Assembly (NCBI GenBank): GCA_013399695.1 | Contig: VXAU01000808.1 | Location: 1 to 64,000, forward strand | Length of the DNA stretch: 64,000 nt | Source of the DNA: Formicarius rufipectus | Lineage: Eukaryota; Chordata; Aves; Passeriformes; Formicariidae | Direction of reading: 5' to 3' | In this document: piece by piece, positions 40,372-53,663 of the stretch | How the letters are laid out: each line of letters starts with the position of its first letter | Position numbering within the stretch: position 1 is the stretch's first letter | Made by a program: the position numbers and the translations under genes | Notes under the pieces: model-generated | The model's input: the letters and a program-made list of their open reading frames with translations, nothing else | The model's database searches: none | Told to the model about the DNA's origin: nothing

Positions 40372-43362
40372 GTCTATGCATTTATTTAAATCAAAGCCTA
40401 ATATGTGAAGAGAGGTTGCCTCAGAAGACAATGAGGATAGGTACTGAGATTCAGTGCTTTGCCTCTCTCAAAAGAGGAAAAGAAAGAAAGGGCAGAGAAA
40501 GAAGAGGTATAAACAGCTCATGAAACGTTCCTTAGTGATCATCAGTGATTGCTCACAGGGCAAATCACTGTTCTTGTCTATGTTCTTGGGGTCCCCCTTG
40601 CAGATCTTGTCTGTTTCTTTCTTAATGAGTTGCTCATGCGGTATCACATCCACTCGTGTCCACTGGTCTTGTATCCACTTGAGCCTGTTGCAACACCTAC
40701 AAGGGCTGTTCATAGAAGTTTAGAAATCAGCTATGAGAGAAACAGTTCACAGCAGAGACAGAAGGATTTAATTAAAACTGTGTCTGACTAATCAGACAGT
40801 ATTTGAATGAATCCCAGTTCTTCACATAGACTGGAATCCTGGAATTTACAGCCTTTAAGGGGAAAGCTCAACAACACATTGCTGGATGATTTTGTGGTTT
40901 GCTGGTTGCACCTCCCTGTCCCCAGAGATTATAGGAGATTTCACAAACACAGTGGTAATGTAGGGGGGCATGTGTCATTACACTGTTGGCAGTTCTGCCC
41001 AGGAACTAACTGGAGATGAACAATAGAAAGCATCATTACTCTGAATTCGAAAAATTACTGCTTCTGAAAATATAACTTGTGGAAGACTTAATTACCACAT
41101 GTAATTCTTAATGGAAATTCAACCTACTTGCAGACTGCTGGAGAGTACAGAATGCACAGTCCATCGTTTCACAGATTTCAACACAACTGGCAGCATTAAA
41201 ATAAATTGATTTCTCCAAGAGATGAGTGTGGCCTTTAACAGCACTTCCAGACACTGTTGTAAGTGCTTGTGCAAAGCAGGCACTTATTGATAATGTGAAA
41301 GCTGCCTTTTACATAAAGGAGACATTTCAAAGCATAACTGATGAAAGAACAATTAAAAACATCTGGTATTTTGACTTTAATAAAACTTCCCTCAATTTAA
41401 ACACATGAAACTAATATCGAATTAGATCTTATTGTTAAGAGAAAAGAATAATTTATACAATTTATGTGATTATTCTTTATATTTTTACTTTCTGTAGCTC
41501 TTAAATCTGGCCTATAAACCTCTTTGAAAACTGTATCTGATTTGAATTTGTCTCATTATTATGTTTGGATTAGAAAAGTAAGCAAACTTTTTTAAGACAA
41601 CAATCCAATATACTTTTAATGGGTTTCATGGACTAGTTTAAGTAAAACATACGTGATTATGGGTGTACACCGTGAAAGGAATGGAGTTACACAGGCAGGA
41701 TGCATGTAGTCCACAGCTCATTTAGCATCAGTTTTCTAATTTTAAGAACATATATGAGAACAGTGTTAAAAGCACTAAAAATACTTAGAGGGTACTGCAT
41801 CTTCATATGTAGATAGTGAGCAAATTCCATCTCTGGAAACTGAAGGATACACTGCCTCTCTATAATGATCCAATAGCCAAGATACAATCAATTGATTCTA
41901 GTGGGGTCAATTAAGTAATGTCTTTTTGTGAACTGCCATTGTTAAACTGTGTATTGCAGCATTAGGTTCATTACTGCGAGTCATAGCTGAGGGGCACTGC
42001 CATCAAAAGCCTCCAGAGCAAAGATCTTTTTAAAACCTTTTGAAGAATTTGTATCAGGCTTACTCTTTGTTAGAGGCTTTTGGGAATCCAGTGAAGCTGC
42101 ACTAAATTTCAGGAACAACTGGTGTATCTAAAGTAACACAAAATATTTTTCAAATGCTATGATTTGTTGTCATAAGGGAAAGTTCTTAACAGTTGCAGCA
42201 TTCATAGCATATCTTTAAATAGAAATATGTATATTTTCATTCACTGCCCTCTGTCAGGGCCCATCAAGAACAACTGTTGGTCTTATGGTCTCATAGCTCC
42301 CTTTTGTATCACTGACTTTTCTATCCAACTAATTTGTGAGAGTGTGGCGATGACCAGAGGGACTCCATTATCCCTTTCTTTTTTCACTTCAGAAAACTTT
42401 ATAACTTCAAAAATAAAGCAAACACATCCAGATTTTTTGAAAGTAGCCTCTCATATTGGATACCTTAAAGCCTGCTATAATTTTTCATAGATATCTGTGT
42501 TACCTTGTGAAACTTCACCACCAAATTGCAACTCATTCTGGAATACCTGCCTGCAATATTTGAAATCTCACCTACACCACCTTGTGACAAAGCTCCAAAT
42601 GCTCCAATTGCATATTATTATTTTAGTGTCTTGCTGTAGGGAATAGAGGATGGTCAACTTATCTTGAGATTTTGTTTTGTTTTTTTGCTCTATAACATTT
42701 GAGTTAATTGCTGAAATGTGAGTTAAGATAGCAGCATTTTATATTTCAACAAATCTCACATTGATCTCATATCTAAAGGTAAAGTAGAGCATGGTAAAAG
42801 ACTTCAGCGCCCTTACAACTCTTCTGGGATACATTCAAGTTATATGGATCTAGTTATATACTCTGCATGGCAAACACTCTATTCTAGCCAAAAGAGCTGT
42901 GCTGCTTAAAGAGATCAGTGTTAATGGTTTTTGCAGAAGTTGGAACACACTATGGGAATTTTATCCTATTCAATGAGAGGTTCACGACTTCCTAAAAAAA
43001 TATTAATGGAAATTGTTGCCTCGAGATTTCCCAAAAGATTTTTAGACTTTTCTCTCCTCTAGTAAAACAGTTGTTGAAAAACTGCAGACCTTGCAGTGTT
43101 CTGAATCAAGAAAATACTCAGCAGATGCTGTCCCAAAGTGAAATCTTTGTGGCTTTTTTTGGCAGACCCTAGTCTGTGTTGGTGGAGTTCACACAGCCTT
43201 TCTGAAAGGATGATCCACAGAGGAGTGGGTGCCAGAGGAAGCATGCAACACGGATGATGACGCACACCAGCCCTGTAAGAGAGCTGAACTTGCCCTGCTG
43301 CTCAACACTTCCCAGCAGCCAACAAATGCAGCTCTGCTCTGCTGGATCTCTAAAGAAATGCC

Positions 43363-43377
43363 TTTTTTTTTTTTTTT
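43363..43377. repeat. Poly-T run (15 T)
   Basis: Uninterrupted homopolymer with no recognisable retroelement attached. Confidence 0.9.
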
Positions 43378-45286
43378 CTGTGGGAACTCTTGTTGTCAGT
43401 CAAAATTAAAGTGGAGCTTCTGGTGAAGGAACAAAAATGCACCAGCCTAAGCACTCGTTTTATATTTCCCCTCAGCCTAGAAGTCTCTGCCAGACCTCAG
43501 CAGTACGACAATTTGCGTGCAAACCTTTAGGCAGGTATTGGATACATAGGAAAGGACTGACTACTGACACAGGTGTTCTTGAGAAGGAGACTGGCAGTCC
43601 TTGTGGGAAGGCAGAATTAATGCAGAGCTGGTCCTCATGTGTATGTGCCAGTCAGTCCAGCTGTCTCCGTTTTGCTGTGCTCTCTGCAAGATCTTTTTAT
43701 CAGATTCTTCACAGTGGTGACGACCATCCAAATGATTGCAGCATACCAGCATATACCCACATCCTTCCTATCCCTATGATCATCAGAGTCAGCTTCTATG
43801 AGATCTTATACTGTGTCATAAGGACATACCACTTGAGCTCTGGGTTACTACGTCATGTGGTATAGACACAGAGCAATAAACTGGTGAACAACCTCAACTA
43901 CCCATGTCCTAATTAACTACCTGTTTTGTCACATCACAGCCTGGTAACCTTTGGTTATTTTGGCAGCTCTTTCTAGTCTGACAATTACTTTAAATTATTC
44001 ATAAATATATCTTGAAGTAGGAATGTGGAACCATCGAAAAATGTATTTCATGTTGTGTTAGGTTCACTGCCAGGGACCCTCAAAACTAAGGGCTTAGACT
44101 TCTTCCTCTACAGTGATCTAAAAAAACCTTATAGCAAAGGCTCTGACAGCAATATTTTGCCTTGCATATCTACGTGGAGACATACACCTTTCATTTCTCT
44201 CACTGTACATCACATTAAGTCCAGAGAGGTATAGATGTGATCAGGAATTTCCCCTTTCAGTTTCCTTTTCTTTCATATGTATATGGCACCCCTGAGAAGT
44301 GTTTTCATTGCTAATCAAAATAAAACTAGGATTTGCTCATGACATGACATGACCTGATCTCTTTTCTTCAGACTTTTTTTCTTTCCAAATTGTATTCTAA
44401 CAACTATTATTCATCTTGCATTTCTATATCATCCATGTGCAGGAACACAGAAGGTATGCTGTAGTGTTTTCTCTGCTTGAAAGATCTAGCACTGCTTTGG
44501 ACTAGTATCTTGCTCCAATTTAGTCCAATGGAGTACTGCTTACTAGTCAATTTACTAAGAACAGAAGGAATTCAAGACTTGTATTATACCAGGTAATGGT
44601 AAGCTCTACAATTCAGCTCCCAGCAGCTCACATATTCACAAGGACACACACATTCAGGGAGTAAGTTCCTGTGATGGTACTTCTGACCTATCTATGGGAT
44701 GGAAAACCTCTATGCTACTTCTGAAAATGCGACATAAACTTTTTTTCAAGATAGAAAAAGAAACATTATCAAAACACTGACTAATCTTGTATTAGGAAAA
44801 AAAAATAAATCAAATTTGCAACAGTCATGGCATTTCCCAGAATTGTGATTTTCTTGCTGATATTACTCCTGCAATAGTAACATCTTCACCTGTGTGTATG
44901 ATAAACCTGAAGTTTTTATTCCATATTTTGGAATAGGACTTTCTTCATAATCTGATTCTTTTGTCTTTAGTATTTGTCAATTTCTAAGGAGGAATATACT
45001 ATGCAAAAACAAAACTATTTTAGTGAAGCTCAAGGGACAAAAAGTCAGAGCAGACTTCTATTGAAGGAAGAAAATGAAATGAGTAACTCAAACAATCTGA
45101 CCTCCTTCATCCAATGCTACACCAGCCACTGAGACAATTCACACTATAATTTCCTGTTTAAGTAGAGAGGATGAGTTCAGAACTGTATCATTTAGCAAGA
45201 GGAAAATAGCCTGTCATACAGTACAATCTGGTATATATACTCTTCCAAATATCTGCTGTTTGCTAGTGGTTCATGTGGCCTGATTT

Positions 45287-45530
45287 AAAAACAAAACAAA
45301 ACAAAACCACAAACACAGAAAAACAAACAAACCCCAAAAACACACACACACACAAAAACCCCAAAAACAGCAAAACAAAAAAGTGCCTACATCTGCATGT
45401 TAACAGATCTTGATCTTCTAACAGGTAGGGACATGCTGGGACAGTAACAACAACAACAACAACAACCAAACCCAAAACAACAACAAAAAAAAACAAAAAA
45501 AAACACTAAAAACCAACAAATTAAAAAAAG
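45287..45530. repeat. AAAC/CA/CAA composite simple repeat
   Basis: Two A/C-rich blocks (about 45287-45380 and 45447-45530) are separated by about 65 bases of ordinary sequence. The first includes a CA run (45339-45353), the second six or more perfect CAA units. The 77-codon minus frame across them (Val/Phe-rich) is compositional. Confidence 0.88.
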
Positions 45531-46754
45531 AATTGGTGAATTTTCAGACTGTTATGAGAGAAATACGAACTCTGCAGACTTTGTGTATAAATATAGTGTA
45601 ATAAAGTTCTGATTTACTGGCACAGATCTCCAGCCCCAGTTTCAATTAAAGATAAAAAGCGTAAGAATAAATATTCTTTCAGATAGACACATGAAGTTAA
45701 TTGCAATAGAGAGTAGTATACAAAATATATGGAAAGAGAGCTCTAGCTTCTGCTTCAATGTTTGTTATGCTTCTCGTTGATACAAAAACCTTACTGAGAT
45801 TCACCACACCAGTAAAAAGATTCACTTTTCTAACATTACTTTCCACTTTCCTTCATAACCGAAGAAGAGTTTGAATTCACTGTAACTCTTCTCCTGATCC
45901 TGAGCCATGATGCAAGCACTATGGACAACAAAAACTTCAGGTTTTACCTGTGATGTCTTCAGACTAAAGAGGACTTTTAACCATGACACCCAGTTGGTGG
46001 AGGGCAGGAGTAAGTGAACCACAGCCATTGCTGCCCAAGGTCATGCTTCCTGTTGTCCCACAGGAAAGGAGAGAACATGTGCAGGAAAGGAGAGGACATG
46101 CCAGCAGCAGTGAAAGCTCCTGTCAAGATCTTGTTCTCAATGCTGCTGATATATTTTTAGGTTCTGTTCTAACAAATCATTATTTGCCTAAAACCCTGAC
46201 AACCAGCTATTAAAAAAAACACAGTAAGTGACTAATTTCTACACTGTGTCAGGAAAGAAATGCAGTCTTTTGTTGTTCCAGTCATTTGCATAAGAACAAG
46301 TACATCAACAGCAAAGTGATCCAGTTGAACAAGGCCACCACAGGACCTGGATGCTCTGCTGAAGGTCATAGCCCCAGCAAATGTCATGTAAGACACAGCT
46401 GCGTCTTACTGCCATAAGCTTGTTTCTTCTAATTTTGCTTGGCTTTTTGCAGCTTGTTTCTTAGCTGTGTTCATAAACTGGTGGGTGGCTTATGACTGAG
46501 AAACAGTCAGAAAGATGTATTTCTCACTTACTTTGGGCAAGATCAGAGGATCTGTATTTATGAAACCATACTTGCAGTAGATATCAAGGTATCAGACAGA
46601 GTGTAACATAACCAAATGTATATGTTATTCTCTGGTCCCTTGTTCATGCTCCCATGGACAGCTAATAGTACAGTACAGCTATGCAGTTGTTGTTGGCTAG
46701 ACTTCACGAACGAAGATTTTGGGATAAGCCTGAGCAATGGATTTTTTAGGTGAG
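45531..46754. other. Non-coding DNA, no gene recognised
   Basis: Unique sequence except for the 21-base tandem duplication at 46061-46102. No frame has a recognisable motif. Confidence 0.55.
46061..46102. repeat. Tandem duplication of 21 bases
   Basis: Two adjacent copies of a unit starting CAGGAAAGGAGAG differ at three positions. Confidence 0.88.
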
Positions 46755-46890
46755 GCACAGTGTGCGCGGAACTGGCCGAGCATGCTCGGACGGTGACAGC
46801 GAGTTCCTCGGGATTCAAACTGGCGTCCTCAGAGGAGGAGCCGGTTCCACAGGCGGCGACTTACACCACTTGGCCAATGCCCACTGCACA
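46755..46890 (-). other. CpG-rich patch with tRNA-like promoter boxes
   Basis: About 11 CpG fall within some 105 bases (46762-46860), far above the surrounding sequence. On the minus strand TGGCCAAGTGG (46876-46866) resembles a tRNA A box and AGTTTGAATCC (46821-46811) a B box. They are about 45 bases apart, with a 5-bp stem and 4-base loop (TCCTC/GAGGA) between, as in the long variable arm of Leu or Ser tRNAs. The T-stem and acceptor stem do not pair properly, so this is no intact tRNA. It may be a tRNA-derived SINE relic or a tRNA pseudogene. A perfect 14-base palindrome (CCGAGCATGCTCGG, 46775-46788) lies next to it. A chance match in a small CpG island is possible. Confidence 0.35.
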
Positions 46891-47070
46891 GCTATGCACA
46901 GCAGTCAGGAATTCACTTCTCCAGAAATTCCTCACTTCTTCACATGGAGAAGGATTTTCTTCCATGTCCCTGTCCCCCCTGTCCCTTTACCACAAAACTT
47001 ACTCAACTAAGACATCTGGCACCCTGTCTACCCAGGGGAACTGACGTTGCAGTGCTACATTTTAATGTGT

Positions 47071-47180
47071 TGGGGTTTTTTTGTTTGTTTTTTTTTGTTT
47101 GTTTTTTGGGTTTGTTTGGTTGGTTGGTTGGTTGGTTGGTTTGGTTTTTTTTTCATTTGTTTGGTTTTGGGTTTTTTTAG
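47071..47180. repeat. GTTT and TTGG simple repeat tract
   Basis: About 110 bases of T and G, with at least six near-perfect TTGG units around 47117-47141 inside GTTT-type sequence. The Phe/Gly/Trp-rich frame across it is compositional. Confidence 0.9.
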
Positions 47181-50100
47181 TTAAAAGTACCTGCTAGTGA
47201 CTATTGCTTCATTAATATTTTTAGTGCCATTGAAAGTAACACAGTGTCATCACTCTTGCATCTTCTTCCATGCTGGTTTAATTAAGGCATTGTTTGATTT
47301 ACAGTTATTATTTCCTGTACCAGGAAACCAAACAAACTCTGAAGATGTTCACAGTGGATTCAAAGTCACCCATAAGCAGCTTGAGGGAATAATTTTTTGA
47401 AGTCAATTAAAGGGATAGATTAGTTTCATACTTATTTCTGCTACTTCCCTAGAAAGCAGCAACTTGACTGCCTGGCTTTTTCTGCTGCATATGCTGATAT
47501 TTGTTTACACTGTCTGTTTCCCTAAACAGCTCCATTTCCTATATTTTCAACTCAAGAATAAACCTAATGATACTCTATTGTGTGCCTCTACTCCGGATAA
47601 AGGAACATCTTACTCATCTTCGCTGGAGAAATTCCAGTTAAAAAATCAAATCCTCTTTGAACCTCCAGATTGCAGTTACAAGTCTGCAGTTGTGCAAGAA
47701 ATCCCCTTGCATGTAGATCCGACAGAAAACACCCGGCAGCCCAGGAAAGCAGAACCATTTTACATACTCTTACATAGGAAGCCGTTGTTCCACCTCTGAG
47801 GGTTGGAATTGCTAGTGGTTGTGCTTGTGGCTGAGTAGCTGCTAGAGAGTTTGGGGCATTGTTTAAGATAACATGGCCTTCAGTTCCTATACTGCCACTT
47901 ACAGAGTAAGCTAGCATGTTAGATAATCAGGGACTTACTCTTCGCTGGGATCTTCTATGTGGTGATGGCTGCAAGGGATCATTGCAAAATGCCCTTTATC
48001 TCTCCATGGCTGCCTGCATGAAGGTCACACTTAGCAGATGAGGGCAAAGAGCAGGACACCAATTTTTCCAGCTCCACCAAGGTGGGCATACAGAAGATGT
48101 TAGGACAAAAAGGCCAATACTCTTCTTCCTCACAAGAAAACAACTGTAGAAGAGATAACCCAGTGAGTCCTGGCAGAAACATCAGTGGAACATTTGTGTT
48201 TCAGGGGATGTCTCACATCACTGAGACAGCAGGGTCTGTGCACCCTTACCAGAACAGTTGGATGGTGTTACTGGTTGGTCCAAGAACCCCACACATGATT
48301 CCTGGTTATGCTGCTGAGGTTTATTTTCACAAGGATGAGCTGATCAGATATGTAGGTCTGAACATTACTTATAAATGAAATACAACCTTCTGCCAAGATA
48401 CTAATGAGCCACAACTGGCTTCTGGTCTGAAGGGTTAGTATGTGCACTAATTACATCATGATGATGTGTCTTCGCTGACATGTTACCAAACTGCTATTAG
48501 AACATAGATCATAACTAGCAAAGTGTATAAATAGGGAAAAAATTGAGTCTTCTAACTCCCTAGTTCATCACAATAAAATCAATTGCAGAAACGCAAATTA
48601 TTCTCACAATACATAAAGATGTGCCTGAGGTGCAACTTTATGAACTGGGGCAGCTAGGACTAAGTAGACCCAAGAACCCATTACTGGGGAAAGGAATACA
48701 GGGCAGGAATTGTCTCTCATGCTAAGACAGCAATCCACAGGAAAAAGGTCCCAGTGATCTTGACTCTGGCAGCTGTGGCTGTGTTTCCCAGCCAAACCAA
48801 ATCTTCCATCCTGTCCCAACCTGTGGCCTCCAAGGAGATGATCTCACTGCTTCTTTTAGTTGTTCATGAACTTATGCAAGGCCTAGACTGAGTCATAAGA
48901 AAAGGTGCTTCTACAAAACTTAGTAACAGTGACATTTATACTGGAGCACCAACTACTGTCTGCTAAATATTCATTGAGTACCTGTCTAGCATTCACAACA
49001 AAACTTCTCTCTGACCACTCTTCTCTGATCAGTTTTCTGCCTGCTTCCTATGTTTTGTCTCTAGTATGATGTACGGCTGATTCCTTAGGTCAGGCATTTG
49101 TGTGTGTCCTTCTGACAGAGGTCTTGGAGAAAGCAAGGTAGAGAGAGTCTGTGTTTGATCAGCAGGGTATGAAGATGGATAGGACTGAAGTAAGGCAACC
49201 TGGGATCAGACACAATACATATGGGCCCCCCGTATACGAGGACAGGGCCTTCATCTCTCACTCAGACAGAGTAATGTAAAAGCAAACATTTTCCACATGC
49301 TTATGAGAAAAAACATCATTATTCCTCTTCGCCTTTCTGCAGAGCAAAGAGGAAGGCAAGACATGGAGCAAAAGAAAATTTTCTAGACCAGTAATTCAAA
49401 CATTCAACAAGTTCAGGCAAACACTGTTACATCAATTAAAACTATTGTACTAATTACAAGAGTACTTTAGTATTCCAGACTTTTGGCAACAACAGCAGTA
49501 GAGGTTTTAGAATGTGAAATAAAATTCAGATGTGAAGTGCCAGAACCTGTGGTAGTAAATGTTGGTCTGTAATGATCAACTTTCATCTTCTGATTATAGG
49601 AAAGTGGGGAGTGGGTAGTCAGGCTATGGTGGGAGAGGAAAAAATGAAATGGGACTGTGACTAATAGAGATTGAAAACAACAGCTAAAAACAGAACAAAA
49701 GAACTAAAAGGATAAAAAAAGGTGTAAGAATGAAACAATGATTACACAATACAGAGAAAAGTGTAGAGAGAAATCTACAGATGCAAGAGAGATATGGAAG
49801 ACTGATTTGTGAGAAAAAAATATGGGAGAAGATAAAATAGGCAGGGGAAAAATAAACATGAATGTAGAAAATGTATTAGAAGAACAAATGCACAAAGAAG
49901 AACTTAACTTTTGTGTCAAAACTAACAGCAAGTATTTAGAAACTGAGCATTCTGCACTCCTTTAGGTCAGAAGTGTACATACGCAAATTTATCTATGTCA
50001 GAAATCAAAGGTTTACCTTCTCAATCATATTTCCCAGTCTACTTTAGCCACCTTCAAATAAGAAAAAAAATCACAAAACTTCGTTCTTGTACCTTCTTGA

Positions 50101-52040
50101 AGCTTTTTTTTTTTTTTGAACAAAGTTGCATCTACATGTGTGATGCTGTAAATTACTGTAGTTTTCACTGTGCAATATTACAGTTTGGATTGTCCAGCAG
50201 ACCTCTAAAACATTTTCTGTAACATCTGCCTTCAGTAGAAGCATTGCTGTCTGGAATTCTGGAAGCAAGGGTCAAGAAACAGGCAGGGGTTTTTGCCCAA
50301 ACGTTTTTTGAAATACAGAAGTTCCTACCTCATCTTCCTCCACAGACTGAAGTTCTATGCATACTCCTGGACAGTAACTGCTTTGTTCCACATTTTAAAA
50401 GTTTTAGCTCTTCTTACAAACAATTTCTATATAGTTATGTGAAACTGTTAGTTAGTGTTGAAACAAGTGAAGGTTTTATCATTACCTTCTATGGATTTGA
50501 CTGTTGGAGTGTATTTGGAGAACAAGAGGAGACAAACTTGCTCTAGGAGAGAGTTGAACCCAACAGACAGTCTACAACATTTCCAAACAAAACAAAAGTG
50601 TTTTCAATTTTATTAGAAAAAGAAGGTAATTTACTGCTTCTGCATTTTCTCCCCCTGTATTTCTAAAAACCTTCCTTTCAAATTCCTTCAATAGCCTGCT
50701 ATAACCTGTGCTTTTTTGATTTCTGGTCGAGAAACATCCCAGGAATTTGTTGGATTCTCTCTGAGTGTGCTGACAGAATATAGCGACAGAAGTGATAAAG
50801 AGTGGCTGTGGGAAGCTGAGGTCCAGGACAGAAAGCATGATCTCTTTCTGTCAGATGGAGGCAGAAGAGTAATGCAACAATTTGGCACTAATTCAGTGTG
50901 GCTGAGAGCCCCTGCTGGGAAACTGTTTGAGTTCAGAGCTATGTGGTACTTGACACAGTTTGTTTCCAAATTTATTTTATCATGCTGTAGATGTAATCTA
51001 TTTACATTGGAAATATAACTATACTGAGTAATCTTCCAAATAAATGCAATGGCTTTTTTTTTTGCTTTGAAAATTTGATTTCAATTGAAGAAAAGTGTTT
51101 TTAAGGCTCTGATTTTGTCTTAGTCCTATCTTACTCTTGAAAATACTGATGCTGCACCTCTTCAGGGAGTCGTTCTGTGTGTACAGTGGCAGAAGAAAGT
51201 AATCTTACCAGAAAAAGGATGTAGAGGTTTAGACAAGATCTATTTGGGGGCTTAACTGATTGGCAACAGCAGTAGCAACACAAGCTGCAAAACCTCTTGT
51301 CAAAGAAAGGTTATCTGAAGGTTGCTGGGTTTAGAGAACATGTCTCTCTCTTCACTCACCCTTACACTTTGCTCTGGCATGTGCAGTTGTAGATAGGCAT
51401 TGGCTTCTTCAGATAACACATCTATCATCATGCAAATCATAGAAATCAGTGGCACTTTTGTTATTATTAATTCTCTTATTCAGGGCAAAGGACATGCAAT
51501 TTCAGCTGTTTTGGTCCAAGAAGCGGCATCAAAAATAAGTCTTGGATCCAAAAAATGTTAGGGAATGATGAAATGCATGAACCATGTCACTATCTCCCAG
51601 AGTATCACACATCTCAATGTGATTAACTGCTATCCGATGGACATGATTCCCTAGGGTTATTGCTCATAACGACACAAAAAGTAATTTGGAATTACTTTAG
51701 TTTTTCAGCAAATAAACTAGGATTTTTAATTTAAAAAATTAGATAACCAGATGCTTGGCTATCTACAAGTCTTCCTGTATGCACATCTGAAAACTGATTC
51801 TGACTTTTAATCCAATTATATGATGTGAGATTGCAATGTAAAACTGATGCCAGTAGTATTTTCCTCAGCTTGGCCTCATTATGCTTCAGGCTACGATGTT
51901 TCAAGAGCAGTAGTTTAATTTTGTATTCTCATACGCTTGGGAACACTTACAGTTATAATTATGGAGCCTAATTAAGTGGCAAGGACTCAATTTCTAGATG
52001 GCATAAAATACTTTTTTCATCAATATGCAATACTTATCAA
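47181..52040. other. Non-coding DNA, no gene recognised
   Basis: Unique sequence with one poly-T run (50104-50117). Frames reach 111 codons at most and show no known motifs. Confidence 0.55.
50104..50117. repeat. Poly-T run (14 T)
   Basis: Uninterrupted homopolymer without a recognisable element body. Confidence 0.9.
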
Positions 52041-52810
52041 CATAGAATCACATCATTAAATAGTACATTGGAAGAGACCTTAAAAATCATCTAGTTCCAA
52101 GCCCCTGGCCTTGGACAGAAACATCTTTCACTAGACCAAGTTGCTCAAAGTCCTTCGGCACTTTCAGGGAAGGGGCATCCACAATTTCCCCAAGCAAACT
52201 GTTTTAGTGCCTAACCACCTGCACAGTAAAGAATTTCTTCCTAATATCTAGCATAAACCTACCCTCTTTCAGTTTGAAGACACAACCCTTTGTTCTGTCA
52301 CCCCATGCATTTGTAAAAAGTCACTCTTCAGCTTTTGTGCCAGCCCCCTCTAGGTACTAGAATGGTGATGTAAGGTCTTCCTGGAAACTTCTCCAGGCTG
52401 AACAAACCTAACTTGTCTTAGCTTGTCTTCATAGGACAGTGTTGTCCCTGTCATCAACGAATATGTTAAAGACCACTGGTCTAAATACTGACCCCTGAGG
52501 AACATCACTGATAAATGATCTCCACTTGAAAATTAGGCTGCTGACTTCAACTCTTTGAATGCAGCCATCCAGCCAACTCCTTATCAACCATGTCCATCAA
52601 ATCCATGACCTTCTAGTTTAGAGACCAGGATGTTGTGCAGAACAGTGCCAAATGATTTGCACAGGTCCAGGTAGATGATATCAGTAACTCTTCTTCCATT
52701 CACCAATGCTGCAATCTTGTAGTAGAAGGGCACCAAATTTGTCTTGTATGATTTACTCTTAGTGACGGCATGCTGGCTGTCACTAATTGCCTCTTCATAT
52801 ATTGTTTTCT
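52041..52810 (-). mobile_element. CR1 LINE fragment with internal deletion
   Basis: The plus strand starts with CATAGAATCACATCA and a GGAAGAGACCTTAAA block, the reverse complement of a CR1 3' end, so the element runs on the minus strand with its 3' end at the left. From the 5' side the minus translation gives ISDSQHAVTK, TNLVPFYYKIAALV and the RT motif A region IIYLDLCKSFGTVLHN near 52673. The first Asp is kept and the usual Asp of AFD is Gly. It continues to a VPQGS/VFNIF-like segment near 52480, then jumps near 52440-52450 to the C-terminal YEDKLRQ region. The YxDD-type catalytic block is missing. The 5' part of ORF2 and ORF1 are absent, so the copy is immobile. Confidence 0.9.
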
Positions 52811-53569
52811 TCTGCACAATCCTGGCATTTGCATTCCCACCTCCTGAGTGGATCAACTTAGGTACTGGCAGAGTGAAGTACTCAATGTGAAGATGAGAGA
52901 TTCGTCTTTGACAAAGAAGTAGATACCGAGCTACTGAAATCCCAAAGTACACAGCACATATTTAGCAGTGACTGTTCAGGACTGAATGCACTTGAGTGAG
53001 GACTGGACATGGTACACAAATGCAGATTGCCACGAAGCGTTCCCTCAAAGCTGTCTGCAGGCAGAGCGTTGAGGGCTAGAGTCTCACAACGAAAGCGTGT
53101 GTCTATCCTCTCATCTCCAAGGGCATTATGGGTGGAGTAAAGAGCTGGCATTGGAGATCCTTTCTCTATGCTCTTCCCCCAGGAGGCAGTGGGAAGTGCA
53201 GAGGGAGGTGAGCAGTGGAACTGAGGGATGATTAGGAGGATTATCTATCTCACAAACTTACAGTGCAAGAGGGCAGAGGACAGCCAGTTTTCTCCCACGG
53301 TGAGACTACATGTATTGAGCTAAAGACCAATGTAAGTTTCACCTTAAAAATGTTTAGTGAGGTTGAATTCGTTTTATCATGTTCGTCTACTTCCTGTTGC
53401 TCTCAGGGACATCTGACAGCAGTCTGCCTCTGTTTCCATGACATAGGTCACAGCACATGTCATGGGGAGACAAGCATAGTACATAGTACAAAAACAGTCT
53501 TTCAGTTGTTCTTAAGAAAGATTATGTTCATTGTGTGAGTTTCTCAGCTCTCACGGGAAATAGCTGGGT
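52811..53569. other. Non-coding DNA between CR1 and GT tract
   Basis: No repeat family or gene is recognised. The 89-codon minus frame at 52882-53151 has no known motif. Confidence 0.5.
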
Positions 53570-53663
53570 TTTGTTGTGTGTGTGTTTGATTTGGTTTGGT
53601 TGTGGCTTTTTTGTTTGGTTGGTTTTGGTGTTTGTTTTGTTTTGTTTTGTTTTGTTTTGTTTT
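53570..53663. repeat. TTTTG microsatellite with GTTT flank
   Basis: A TG- and GTTT-rich stretch leads into a pure TTTTG run of about six units (53632-53663). Confidence 0.92.

Larger units (their letters stand above)
35256..45286. other. Non-coding AT-rich DNA, about 10 kb
   Basis: This is the longest stretch without a recognised element. It contains poly-T runs (40359-40371 and 43363-43377) and otherwise unique sequence. The largest frame (43437-43865, plus, 142 codons) has no known domain. 37.0-37.9 kb is especially AT-rich and repeat-free. Confidence 0.55.

Noticed and set aside
43437..43865. 142-codon plus-strand frame
   Set aside because: No known motif; a minus frame overlaps it; no sign of exon structure or a processed pseudogene.
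46750..47044. Two overlapping plus-strand frames of 86-94 codons in CpG-rich DNA
   Set aside because: They arise from the GC-rich patch, where stops are rare, and show no protein family. The tRNA-like reading on the other strand explains the patch better.
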